A stretch of 64,000 nucleotides of DNA, taken from Alphaproteobacteria bacterium (GTDB lineage: Bacteria > Pseudomonadota > Alphaproteobacteria > Bin65). Made by a program: the position numbers and the translations under genes. The notes below the pieces were generated by a model. That model searched no databases. It saw only the letters and a list, made by a program, of their open reading frames with translations, and had not been told where the DNA came from. The DNA is taken from assembly GCA_022819985.1 (NCBI GenBank), contig JAJEGH010000019.1, positions 1 to 64,000 on the forward strand, written 5' to 3'. Positions within the stretch are counted from its first letter, which is position 1, and each line of letters starts with the position of its first letter. Positions 51,866 to 60,541 of this stretch are shown here, in pieces.

Positions 51866-52285
51866 ACCGCCTCGCCTCCCGACGGCGTTATCGAAACGCG
51901 GCGCGGGGGTGCCCGCCCGCTTCGCATCCTGCCGGTCGCAATATCTTTGATACCGATACACATGTATATCATTCTAAATGATACGATGAATCGGAAAACC
52001 GCTGGAAATTATTGTTATGTTATAACATACAAATATAATTTAAAATGATATTAGATATTATCATTATATTATTGTTCGATGGCGTAGTCGGCGAATACAC
52101 TTTGTCATCCGGCGCGACTCGGGGCGGCAAAGGCGTCGGACACGCGGACATTCCTGTCCGGAACTGCCGGACCGCCGGCTCCGCTCCGGCGAAAACGGCA
52201 CCTCCCGGGCGTCTGCCGCGTTGCGCCCCGAAGCGCCGGGCACGGGAAGCCCGCCCGGCACGACGATTTTGAGGGAGGAAGCGAT
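51866..52285. promoter_or_regulatory. AT-rich divergent promoter region (LysR regulator / ABC importer)
   Basis: The 420-base gap holds a striking A+T-rich island (about 51945-52080) in otherwise GC-rich DNA. A perfect 14-base palindrome TATGTTATAACATA is at 52016-52029, and an imperfect one, ATACACATGTATAT, near 51956-51969. Either could be the LysR binding site. No gene is supported. Confidence 0.7.
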
Positions 52286-53479
52286 ATGTCGAAAATTGCA
52301 CTGCGTGCCTCGATCGGCGGAGCGGCGGTCTTCGCCACCGCGATCGCGCTGGGAACCGGCCCCGTAAACGCTGCGGAGGCGAACCCTTGTATCGGAAATT
52401 CCGGCCCGGTGACGGGACCGGCGGCCTTCGGCGGGAAATCCATCCGGATGGGCGCCGAGATGGCGGTGGACGAGATCAACGCCGCCGGCGGCGTTCTCGG
52501 CAAGAAGCTCAAATTCATCCAGTACGACGATCGCGGCGCGCCGCCGCGCGGCGTCGACAACGTCCGGCGCATCGGCCTGCGGGACAACTGCGTCGCGATG
52601 CTGGGCGGCTACCACTCGACCGTGGCGCTCGCCATGCGCGATCCGATCCACGAGATCAAGATGGTCTATGTCGGCGTGATCGCGGCCAACACCAAGGTGA
52701 TCGAGAACGGCCGCAATCCCAACTACATGTTCCGCGTGTCGGCCAAGGACCGCTGGGTCTCCAAGTTCCTGGTCGCCGAGGCGCTCAAGCGCTCGCCGAA
52801 CAACAAGGTCGGGATCATGTACGAGAATACGGGATGGGGCAAAGGCGCCTATCCCAACATCCAGGCCGCCCTGCGCGAGCAGGGAACCAAGGAGGTCGGC
52901 GCGGAGACCTTCAACTGGCGCGACACGGACATGACCCCGCAACTGATCCGCTTGCGCAAGGCGGGCGCCGAGTCGCTGGTCATGTGGGGCCTCGACCGCG
53001 AAGGCAACCAGATCATGCGCAGTCTGCAGAAGATCGGCTGGAACCCGGTCAAGATCGGCGCCTGGGGCTTTGCCGGCAATCTCGGCGAACTGGCCGGCAA
53101 GCTGGCCAACTGTGCGCTCATCATGCAGACCTACTCGTGGATGGGCAAGCTGGAGCCGCGGGCTCAGAAGCTCTACGACACCATGAAGAAGCGGTACGGC
53201 ATCAAGAGCCAGAAAGAGATCCGCATGGGCAGCGGCGTGGCCGACGCCTATGACGCGATCCACATCATCGCCAAGGCCATCAAGATCGCCGGCAGCTACG
53301 ACCGGCAGAAGGTCTACGAGGCCATGTTCTCGGTGAAGCACAACGGGCTGGTGATGAACTACAATCCGGCCTTCGAGCGGACGGAGGAGCGCCACGACGC
53401 GATCCTGCCGAGCGCCTACAAGCTGACGGCCTGGTACAACGGCGAACTGCTGCCGCTGAGCCAGACCCCCTGCAAGTAG
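52286..53479 (+). CDS. ABC transporter substrate-binding protein, LivK type
   Basis: The ATG is preceded by GAGGGAGGAAG. The 397-residue protein has a signal peptide (ASIGGAAVFATAIALGTGPVNAAEA) and Peripla_BP_6 motifs GPAAFGGKSIRMGAEMAVDEINAAGGVLGKKLKFIQYDDRGAPP, FRVSAKDRWVSKFLVAEAL and FNWRDTDMTPQLIRLRKAGAESLVMW. It differs clearly from the LivK at 11.4-12.6 kb. It heads the importer operon opposite the LysR regulator. The ligand is unknown, perhaps an amide or amino acid. Confidence 0.93.
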   Translation: MSKIALRASIGGAAVFATAIALGTGPVNAAEANPCIGNSGPVTGPAAFGGKSIRMGAEMAVDEINAAGGVLGKKLKFIQYDDRGAPPRGVDNVRRIGLRDNCVAMLGGYHSTVALAMRDPIHEIKMVYVGVIAANTKVIENGRNPNYMFRVSAKDRWVSKFLVAEALKRSPNNKVGIMYENTGWGKGAYPNIQAALREQGTKEVGAETFNWRDTDMTPQLIRLRKAGAESLVMWGLDREGNQIMRSLQKIGWNPVKIGAWGFAGNLGELAGKLANCALIMQTYSWMGKLEPRAQKLYDTMKKRYGIKSQKEIRMGSGVADAYDAIHIIAKAIKIAGSYDRQKVYEAMFSVKHNGLVMNYNPAFERTEERHDAILPSAYKLTAWYNGELLPLSQTPCK

Positions 53480-53490
53480 ACGGACTGCCT

Positions 53491-53517
53491 CCGGGGCGCG
53501 TCGCGGACGCGCCCCGG
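53491..53517 (+). other. Intercistronic stem-loop after the binding-protein gene
   Basis: CCGGGGCGCGTC and GACGCGCCCCGG form a perfect 12-bp stem around a GCG loop, starting 11 bases past the stop. Only GGTTT follows, so it is a weak terminator at best; more likely it protects or tunes the binding-protein mRNA before livH. Confidence 0.8.
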
Positions 53518-53570
53518 GGTTTCCTCACCGTAATCTTCTTTGAAACGCCGCCCTTGACAGGCCGAATTCC

Positions 53571-54446
53571 ATGAGCGCCGCCCTCCAGTATTTTCTGGCC
53601 GGGCTCGGGATCGGCGGCATTTATGCGCTGGTTGCCATCGGCTTCCACATCATGTGGTCGTCGGCCAAGGCCGTGAACTTCGCCCACGGCGACACGCTGA
53701 TGCTGGGCGCGGTGCTCACGATCGTCTTTCTCGATCACGGCATCGCAATGCCCCTTGCGATCCTGCTGTCGATCGGCGTCGCCATCGTCTTCGGGGTCGT
53801 GCTGGAGCGGGTCGCCATCCGGCCCTTTGCCGATAACGCCGCGTCGATCGGCTGGATGCTGACGACGATCGCCATCGGCATCATGCTCGAAAGTTACGCG
53901 ACCATCGAGTTCGGCGCCTTCGCCCGGCCGCTGCCGTCGCCCGGCGTCGACAAACCGATCATCATCTTCGGCGCCGGCGTTTTCATCCAGGAACTGCTGA
54001 TCCCGTTCGTCGCGGTCCTGATTGTCGTTCTGCTGGGGATCTTCCAGCGCCGGACCCAACTGGGCCGCGCCATGCGCGCCGTCGCCTTCAACCGGGTCGC
54101 GGCGGGCATCGTCGGCATCAACGTGCTGCACGTCGCGATGTTCTCCTTTGCGCTCGCCAGCGCCCTCGGCGGCCTTGCGGGCATTCTGGTCGCGCCGGTC
54201 ATCCAGGCGTCGGCGACCATGGGCCTGCTGCTCGGGATCAAGGGCTTCGCGGTCGCCATCATCGGTGGAATCACCAGCGCCCCCGGCGTCGTGATCGCCG
54301 GGCTGCTCTACGGCATCATCGAGAAATTCGTCGACGGCTACATCAGCACCGCGGCCCGCGAAGCCGTCGGCTTCAGCCTCGTCATCATCGTGCTGATGCT
54401 GTTCCCGCAGGGCCTGTTCGGGCGCAGGGAACTCGTCAAGGTATGA
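53571..54446 (+). CDS. Branched-chain amino acid type ABC transporter permease, LivH type
   Basis: This 291-residue permease begins LQYFLAGLGIGGIYALVAIGFHIMWSSAKAVNFAHGDTLMLG, then QRRTQLGRAMRAVAFNRVAAGIVGINV, LGGLAGILVAPVIQASATMG, IKGFAVAIIGGITSAPG and ends FPQGLFGRRELVKV, all typical of LivH. It overlaps the LivM-LivG gene by four bases (ATGA). Confidence 0.93.
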   Translation: MSAALQYFLAGLGIGGIYALVAIGFHIMWSSAKAVNFAHGDTLMLGAVLTIVFLDHGIAMPLAILLSIGVAIVFGVVLERVAIRPFADNAASIGWMLTTIAIGIMLESYATIEFGAFARPLPSPGVDKPIIIFGAGVFIQELLIPFVAVLIVVLLGIFQRRTQLGRAMRAVAFNRVAAGIVGINVLHVAMFSFALASALGGLAGILVAPVIQASATMGLLLGIKGFAVAIIGGITSAPGVVIAGLLYGIIEKFVDGYISTAAREAVGFSLVIIVLMLFPQGLFGRRELVKV

Positions 54447-56284
54447 GCCGGATCGCGCGCCACTTCAATCCGGCCTTCGTCGTCGCGGCGGCGATCCTCA
54501 TTCTCGCGCTGCCGCACATCGCCGCCAACGAATACGAACTGCGGCTGATCACGCTTCTGCTGATCTACGCGATCATCGCGCTCGGCCTGAACGTGCTGGT
54601 CGGCCTGACCGGGCTGGTCTCCCTGGGGCAGGCCGGGCTCTACGCCATCGGCGCCTATACCGCCGCGATCCTCGCGACGCGGCTGGGCGTCGGGCTGGTG
54701 CCCGGCCTGATCCTGGGCATGGCGTTTGCCGGCGCGTTCGGCGTCCTGCTCGCCTACCCGACCGTGCGGGTGCGCGGCGTCTATCTGGCCGTCGTCACCA
54801 TCGCCTTCGGCATCATCGTCGAGAATGTCGCCATCGAATGGGACAGCCTGACGGGGAGCTGGGTCGGCATATCGAACGTGCCCGCGCCGACACTGCTCGG
54901 CCTGCCGCTCGACACCAATGCCTATTTCATCGTCGTCGGCGCGAGCGCGCTGATCGCGTTTCTCGTCAATCTGAACCTGATGAATTCGCGTTTCGGCCGC
55001 GCCATGCGGGCGACCGCCCAAAGCGAAATCGCGGCCCGGTCCCTCGGCATCAACGTCGTGGCGATCCGCACCCTGGCCTTCGTCGTCTCGGCCATGGCGG
55101 CGGGCGCGGCCGGCGTCTTCTACGTCTATCTCAACAAGTATATCAGCCCGGATATCTTCTCCTTCACCGATTCGATACGCTTCCTGCTGATGGTCATTCT
55201 CGGCGGGTCGGGGACCGCGCTCGGCCCTGTGGTCGGCGCGTCGATCATGACCTACCTGCCGGAATACCTGCAGGCCTTCGGCCCCTGGCAGGCGTTCGCC
55301 TACGGCCTGCTGCTGGCCGCCGTGATGTTCTTCCTGCCGCGCGGGATCGTCGGATCGGTCGAGCACTTCCTGTCGGGCCGCATGGCCGAAGCGAGACCGG
55401 ACACCGTGCGCGAGGAGCGCCCCCGCCTCGCCGATATCGTCGCCGTCGATCCGGCGGACGGTTCGGCCTGCCTCGACGCAAGGGGCGTCTCGGTCGCCTT
55501 CGGCGGGCTCGTCGCGGTCGACAAGGTCGACGAGACCGTCGACTCGGGCAAGATCCACGCGCTGATCGGGCCGAACGGCGCGGGCAAATCGACCTTCCTG
55601 AACGCGATTTCCGGGGTCTACCGGGCCGATTCCGGCAGCATCACCTTCCTCGGACGGGATACGACGCGGCTGAACAGCCATCAACTCGCCCGCCTGGGGC
55701 TGGCGCGCACCTTCCAGAATACCGAGCTGTTCTCGAACATGACCGTGCTGGAAAACGTGCTGGTCGCCTTCCACAAGGAGTACCGGTCGAACATCTTTTC
55801 GACGATTTGCCGGCTGCCGTCGTTCCGGCGGGACGAGCGGCATTTCCGGGAAGCGGCGATCGCGCTGCTCGGCTTCGTCGGCCTTTCCGCCTATGCCCAC
55901 GAGAAAGCCGAGAACCTGGCGTTCGGCCATCAACGGCAACTGGAAATCGCCCGGGCGCTGGCGCTTTCGCCGAAGCTCCTGCTGCTGGACGAGCCGGCGG
56001 CCGGCCTGACCCATGCGGAGATCGAGCAGCTTATCGCGCTGGTCCGCGAACTGGCGGCGAGCGGCATCACGATCCTGATCGTCGAACACCATGTCGAACT
56101 GATCATGGAGATTTCCGATCATGTGACGGTGCTCGACTACGGCGAACTGATCGCGTCGGGCAGCGCCGAGGAGGTGCAGACCGACCCCAAGGTGATCGAG
56201 GCCTATTTCGGCAGCCAGAGCTTCGGCGACGGGCCGGAGCCGGCAGCCGGGCCAGGGGCCGGATCCGCGGGCGGGGAGGCCTAG
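54443..56284 (+). CDS. Fused ABC permease-ATPase (LivM-LivG)
   Basis: This 613-residue protein joins a LivM permease (about residues 1-320: LNVLVGLTGLVSLGQAGLYAIGAYTAA, VRGVYLAVVTIAFGIIVENVA, NSRFGRAMRATAQSEIAARSLGINV) to a LivG ATPase. The ATPase has Walker A GPNGAGKST at 375-383, the signature LAFGHQRQLEIARAL and Walker B LLLLDEPAAGL, with VEHHVELI after it. Such LivMG fusions are known in several alpha- and betaproteobacteria. It removes the need for a separate livG cistron. It is followed after two bases by livF. Confidence 0.94.
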   Translation: MSRIARHFNPAFVVAAAILILALPHIAANEYELRLITLLLIYAIIALGLNVLVGLTGLVSLGQAGLYAIGAYTAAILATRLGVGLVPGLILGMAFAGAFGVLLAYPTVRVRGVYLAVVTIAFGIIVENVAIEWDSLTGSWVGISNVPAPTLLGLPLDTNAYFIVVGASALIAFLVNLNLMNSRFGRAMRATAQSEIAARSLGINVVAIRTLAFVVSAMAAGAAGVFYVYLNKYISPDIFSFTDSIRFLLMVILGGSGTALGPVVGASIMTYLPEYLQAFGPWQAFAYGLLLAAVMFFLPRGIVGSVEHFLSGRMAEARPDTVREERPRLADIVAVDPADGSACLDARGVSVAFGGLVAVDKVDETVDSGKIHALIGPNGAGKSTFLNAISGVYRADSGSITFLGRDTTRLNSHQLARLGLARTFQNTELFSNMTVLENVLVAFHKEYRSNIFSTICRLPSFRRDERHFREAAIALLGFVGLSAYAHEKAENLAFGHQRQLEIARALALSPKLLLLDEPAAGLTHAEIEQLIALVRELAASGITILIVEHHVELIMEISDHVTVLDYGELIASGSAEEVQTDPKVIEAYFGSQSFGDGPEPAAGPGAGSAGGEA

Positions 56285-56286
56285 CC

Positions 56287-57021
56287 GTGGCCGCCTTGCT
56301 CGAAGTGAAGAACCTGTCCGTGACCTACGGGCATGTCGAGGCGGTGCGCGACGTGTCGCTGCTGGTCGAGGAAGGCGAATATGTCTCGATCATCGGCAAC
56401 AACGGCGCGGGCAAGAGTTCGACCCTCAAAGCCATCGCCGGCGTCGTGAAACCGGCGGCGGGCGAAATCGTCCTGGACGGCAAGCCGATCGCCGGCATGG
56501 CGTCCTACGACGTCGTCCGCCGCGGGCTTTCGATGGTCCCGGAAGGCCGCCTGATCTTTGCCGACCAGACCGTCGAGGACAATCTGTATCTCGGCGCCTA
56601 TTCGCGGCGCGGCGGTGGCCGGTCGGCGGCCGTGTCCGAAGACCTTGAACGGATGTTCGCACTGTTCCCCATTCTCAAGGACCGGCGTCAGCAACTGGCG
56701 GGCAGCCTGTCGGGCGGAGAACAGCAGATGCTCGCCCTGTCGCGCGGCCTGCTCTCGCGGCCCCGCCTGCTCATGATCGACGAGATGTCCCTGGGCCTCG
56801 CACCGCGGGTTCTGGAAACGCTGTTTCCGGTCATCGAAAAGCTGAACCGGGACGGCCTGGCGATCCTGCTGGTCGAGCAGCTCGCCACGGTCGCCCTGCG
56901 CTATGCCCACAGAAGTTACGTCATGGAGGATTCGCGAATTCTTCTCAGCGGCCCGTCCGGGGAACTGGCCAGCGACGAGCGCGTCATCGAGGCCTATCTG
57001 GGACGGCGGAAGGCGAGTTGA
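56287..57021 (+). CDS. ABC transporter ATP-binding protein, LivF type
   Basis: This 244-residue ATPase starts at GTG 56287 and begins VAALLEVKNLSVTYGHVEAVRDVSLLVEEGEYVSIIG. It has Walker A GNNGAGKSS, the LivF stretch GLSMVPEGRLIFADQTVEDNLYLGAY, the signature LSGGEQQM and Walker B LLMIDEMSLGL. It energises the LivH-LivM part together with the fused LivG domain. Confidence 0.93.
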   Translation: MAALLEVKNLSVTYGHVEAVRDVSLLVEEGEYVSIIGNNGAGKSSTLKAIAGVVKPAAGEIVLDGKPIAGMASYDVVRRGLSMVPEGRLIFADQTVEDNLYLGAYSRRGGGRSAAVSEDLERMFALFPILKDRRQQLAGSLSGGEQQMLALSRGLLSRPRLLMIDEMSLGLAPRVLETLFPVIEKLNRDGLAILLVEQLATVALRYAHRSYVMEDSRILLSGPSGELASDERVIEAYLGRRKAS

Positions 57022-57130
57022 GAAGTGGATGGGGCCGGCCTGCTCCGCTGCGCTGCAAAGCGGCGGACGGAAGCCGATCCCCGAACGGTTCCGGTGCCGC
57101 ACGATGCACGCGGCGCCCTAACAGGGAAAG

Positions 57131-57162
57131 CCCTTAACGGGGGAAGCCCTTAACGGGGGAAG
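57131..57162. repeat. 16-bp tandem repeat, two exact copies
   Basis: CCCTTAACGGGGGAAG occurs twice in a row, and a partial third copy (GGGAAAG) precedes it. It lies 15 bases upstream of the cyclase-family ATG, next to its AGGAGG site, so the repeat lies in the leader of that gene. Confidence 0.85.
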
Positions 57163-57177
57163 CAAGGAGGAAAGACC

Positions 57178-57873
57178 ATGTCGCAAATTGTCGATCTGAC
57201 CCTGACGCTGGAAGACAACATGCCGGCGCACAAGCTGTTCCAGCGGCCGGTTGTCGTCCCGCATCTGACTCACGAACAGACCAAGGCGTTCAATCTGGGC
57301 GTGCCGGAGGACCGATTGACTTTCGCCACGACCTATATCGGCACCATCGACCATATCGCGACCCATGTGGACGCGTTCTATCACGTCAATCCGAACGGCG
57401 CGTCGGTCGACAAGATGCCGCTCGAGATCTTCATGGGGAAAGCTGTGTGCTGGGACATGACCCACATCCCCGATCTCGGCGATATCGACGTGGCGGACAT
57501 GGAAGAAGCGGAGGCGAAGGCCGGCGTCAAGGTCGACGGCCATATCGTGCTGCTCAACACGGGCCTGCACAACCGCCACTATCCGGACGTCAAGGTGGTC
57601 TGGAGCAACCCCGGCCTGACGGCGGAAGCGACCCACTGGCTGGCCGACCGCAACTCGACCTTCCACGGCGTCGAGGGGCCTTCGACCGACAAGCCGTCCT
57701 GGGACGAATTCCCGAACCATCGCGTGTGCCGGGACCGGGGCATCTCCCATTACGAGTGGCTGATCAACCTCGAAGAGCTCGTCGGCAAGGGCGAGTTCAT
57801 GTTTTACGGCCCGCCGCTCAAGATCAACAACGGCAGCGGCTCGCCGGTGCGGGCCTGGGCCGTCCTGGATTAA
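57178..57873 (+). CDS. Cyclase family protein (kynurenine formamidase-like hydrolase)
   Basis: This 231-residue protein begins IVDLTLTLEDNMPAHKLFQRP and has the metal-site stretch YIGTIDHIATHVDAFYHVNPNG in place of the usual HxGTHxDxPxH; the histidine-aspartate order is kept. VLLNTGLHNRHY and GVEGPSTDKPSWDEFPNHRVC are also typical. Family members hydrolyse formamides or open cyclic amides with a bound metal. A CAAGGAGG site precedes the ATG. It follows the importer and precedes the CobW gene. Confidence 0.88.
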   Translation: MSQIVDLTLTLEDNMPAHKLFQRPVVVPHLTHEQTKAFNLGVPEDRLTFATTYIGTIDHIATHVDAFYHVNPNGASVDKMPLEIFMGKAVCWDMTHIPDLGDIDVADMEEAEAKAGVKVDGHIVLLNTGLHNRHYPDVKVVWSNPGLTAEATHWLADRNSTFHGVEGPSTDKPSWDEFPNHRVCRDRGISHYEWLINLEELVGKGEFMFYGPPLKINNGSGSPVRAWAVLD

Positions 57874-57956
57874 GGGCTCGATTGAGGGAGGGAGTGCGCC
57901 CGCCCTTGCGCCGGCTTCGGCCGGCGCGGGGGCGGGGCGTGAAAGGCTGACTGGAT

Positions 57957-59093
57957 ATGTCTGTCCGCCCGTCTGCAGTGGATGACGATCCGCGGGTGCC
58001 GATCACGTTCGTGACCGGTTTCCTGGGCGCGGGCAAGACGACGCTCGTCAATCACGTCCTGGCCGACCCCGGCAGCGGCAAGTGCCTGGTCATCGTCAAC
58101 GAGTTCGGCGAGATCGGCATCGATTCGGACCTGATCGCCCGCGCGTCGGACGACATGCTGGAGCTGACCAACGGCTGCATCTGCTGCGCCAGCAAGGACG
58201 ACCTGGTCGAAACCCTCTACACGGCGTTCATGCGCCGGGTCGGCGCGCTCGAACCGCAGATCGAGTTCGACCGGGTCCTGGTCGAGACGACCGGGATTGC
58301 CGACCCGTCGCCGCTGGCCCAGCTGCTGTATACCGACATGCAGCTCAACCTGTCCTACCGGCTGGACGCCATCGTGACCCTGGTCGATCTGAAGCATGTC
58401 GGCGGCCAGCTGACGGCCAATGCCGAAGCGCGCAAGCAGGTGGCGATCGCCGACAAGCTGATCCTCAACAAGCGGGACCTCGTCGATGACGGGGAGTTTC
58501 GCGCAGCCGCGAGCGCAGTAAACGGGCTCAATCCGTATTCGGTGAAGGAAATCACCACACACTCGGCGATCGGTCTCGACAGGCTGCTCGATCTCGACCT
58601 GTTCGAACCGAAGATCAGGGAGAGTTCCCTCGGCGAGTGGATCGGGATGGTCGAAGCGGCGGGGCTGTCGGGCGACGGGGCCGGACACGACCGCGATCAC
58701 GACCACAGCCACGAGGACCACGACCACGACCACGACCACCGCCATCATGACCATGGCGACGTCTCGGCGGTCTGCATCGAAGAGGAACATCCGCTCGACT
58801 ATCACCGGCTCATGGAACTGATGGTCGAACTGACGCAGGAGTATGGCGAGGACCTGTACCGGGTGAAGGGCCTGTGCCGCTTCGTCGGTAACGACCGGCC
58901 CGTGATTCTCCAGGGCGTCCAGCAGGTTTTCAGCCCGCCGACCCATGCCGAGGGCTGGCCCGGCGGCAAGGCGCAGACGCGCCTCGTGCTGATCGGCCGG
59001 GGCCTGAAAGGCGACGATATCGAAAGACGCCTCCAGACCTGCCGTTCGGCGTCGGACACACCGGTGTTCGAACGCGGCAGGGGCTCGATCTGA
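57957..59093 (+). CDS. CobW/COG0523-family GTPase metallochaperone
   Basis: This 378-residue protein has the P-loop ITFVTGFLGAGKTTLVNHVL (GTPase), the CxCC metal motif TNGCICCASKDDL (C73, C75, C76), the SHP-like ANAEARKQVAIADKLILNKRDLVDD and a C-terminal domain ending LVLIGRGLKGDDIERRL. A histidine-aspartate-rich insert (about residues 243-268) could store zinc or another metal. COG0523 proteins insert metals into partner enzymes; here the likely clients are the adjacent cyclase-family hydrolase or the amidase. This link is inferred. Confidence 0.92.
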   Translation: MSVRPSAVDDDPRVPITFVTGFLGAGKTTLVNHVLADPGSGKCLVIVNEFGEIGIDSDLIARASDDMLELTNGCICCASKDDLVETLYTAFMRRVGALEPQIEFDRVLVETTGIADPSPLAQLLYTDMQLNLSYRLDAIVTLVDLKHVGGQLTANAEARKQVAIADKLILNKRDLVDDGEFRAAASAVNGLNPYSVKEITTHSAIGLDRLLDLDLFEPKIRESSLGEWIGMVEAAGLSGDGAGHDRDHDHSHEDHDHDHDHRHHDHGDVSAVCIEEEHPLDYHRLMELMVELTQEYGEDLYRVKGLCRFVGNDRPVILQGVQQVFSPPTHAEGWPGGKAQTRLVLIGRGLKGDDIERRLQTCRSASDTPVFERGRGSI

Positions 59094-59124
59094 CGAGGCG
59101 ATCCGCGCACGGGGGACAGGAAAG

Positions 59125-60534
59125 ATGAACGACTTCGCTTTCATGACGGCGATCGAGTTGAAGGAACTGATCGCGCGCCGGGACATCTCGCCGGTCGACC
59201 TCGTCGGGTCGTCCCTGCAGCGGATGGAAGAGCTGGAACCCACGCTCAACTGTTTCGTCGAGACTTCGCCGGACGTGGCGCTCGAGGCGGCGCGGCAGGC
59301 CGAGAAGGCCGTGATGGCGGGCGAAGACCTCGGCCTGCTGCACGGCCTGCCGATTTCGGTCAAGGACCTGATCGCCGTGGACGGCCTGCGGCTGACCTTC
59401 GGCTCAAGGGCCATGGCGAACAATGTGGCGGCGGTCGATGCGCCCTCGGTCGACCGGGCGCGCCGGCAGGGCGCCTGCATCATCGGCAAGTCCACGACCA
59501 GCGAGTTCGGCTGCAAGGCGGTCGGCGACAGCCCGCTCACCGGGGTGACGCCCAACGCCTGGAACCTCGCCAAGACGCCCGGAGGCTCGAGCTGCGGCGC
59601 GGCGACCAGCGTCGCGGCCGGGATAACGCCCTTCGCCCTGGGTACCGACGGCGGCGGATCCGTGCGCATCCCGAGTTCGCTGAGCGGCCTGTTCGGCATC
59701 AAGGCGCAGTTCGCCCGTGTCGGGGTCTTCCCGGCCAGCGCGACGCCGACGCTGGCGCATGTCGGCCCGCTTGCGCGGACGGTGCGCGACGGGGCGCTCC
59801 TGCTCGGCGCCATCGCCGGCCACGACCGCCGCGACCCGTTCGGCGTCGCGCAGCCCGTGCCGGACTTCCTCGACGCCTGCGACCGCCCGGTCAAGGGCAT
59901 GCGCCTGGCCTGGAGCCCGACGCTCGGCTACGCGCAGCCCTCCGACGAAGTCGTTGCGATTGTCGAGGACGCCGTCAAGGTCTTCGAGGATCTGGGCTGC
60001 ACGGTGGACCTGATCGAACGGGTGATGGACGACGATCCGCTCGGGCTGTGGATGGCGGAGTTCTATGCCGGCGTCGGCACCCGGCTCAAGGACGTGCTCG
60101 CCGACAAGCCCGAGCTGCTCGATCCGGCGGTCGCCGAGGTTCTCGCCGGCGCGCTCGATCAGGAACTGGGCGATTACTACGCCAAGGTGTTCCAGCGCTA
60201 CGACTTCCGCGAGAAGATGCGCGCCTTCTTCGAGGACTACGACCTGCTCCTGACGCCGACGCTCCCCGTGCCCGCGTTCGACGTGGGGTGCGATGCGCCG
60301 CCGGAGCTGCCGGACCGCAACATCGTGTCCTGGGTCTACTACACCTACCCGTTCAACCTGACCGGCCAGCCTGCCGCCTCGGTGCCCGCCGGATGGACCC
60401 GGGACGGCCTGCCCGTGGGCATGCAGATGGTTTCGAAGATTCTGCACGAGGAAGACATTTTCCGCGCCGCTGCGGCGTTCGAGGCCGCCAGGCCCTGGGC
60501 CGACAGGAAGCCCGAATTGGCGGTCGCGGCGTAG
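59125..60534 (+). CDS. Amidase, amidase-signature family
   Basis: This 469-residue enzyme has the Ser-cisSer-Lys triad: K80 in GLPISVKDLIAVDG, S155 in TPGGSSCGAATSVAAG and S179 in GTDGGGSVRIPSSLSG. The end has PAFDVGCDAPPELP and NLTGQPAASVPAGWTRDGLPVGMQ. It hydrolyses a carboxamide to an acid and ammonia. It lies 31 bases after the CobW gene and is probably in the same operon as the importer. Aspartyl/glutamyl-tRNA amidotransferase is excluded because the other subunits are absent. Confidence 0.94.
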   Translation: MNDFAFMTAIELKELIARRDISPVDLVGSSLQRMEELEPTLNCFVETSPDVALEAARQAEKAVMAGEDLGLLHGLPISVKDLIAVDGLRLTFGSRAMANNVAAVDAPSVDRARRQGACIIGKSTTSEFGCKAVGDSPLTGVTPNAWNLAKTPGGSSCGAATSVAAGITPFALGTDGGGSVRIPSSLSGLFGIKAQFARVGVFPASATPTLAHVGPLARTVRDGALLLGAIAGHDRRDPFGVAQPVPDFLDACDRPVKGMRLAWSPTLGYAQPSDEVVAIVEDAVKVFEDLGCTVDLIERVMDDDPLGLWMAEFYAGVGTRLKDVLADKPELLDPAVAEVLAGALDQELGDYYAKVFQRYDFREKMRAFFEDYDLLLTPTLPVPAFDVGCDAPPELPDRNIVSWVYYTYPFNLTGQPAASVPAGWTRDGLPVGMQMVSKILHEEDIFRAAAAFEAARPWADRKPELAVAA

Positions 60535-60541
60535 AACCGGC

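Noticed and set aside
58681..58760. Short tandem repeat GACCAC as a separate non-coding repeat
   Set aside because: It encodes the histidine-aspartate-rich metal-binding insert of the CobW protein and is in frame.
59125..60534. Glutamyl-tRNA amidotransferase subunit A (gatA)
   Set aside because: No gatB or gatC is near, and the context is transport and catabolism; a general amidase fits better.
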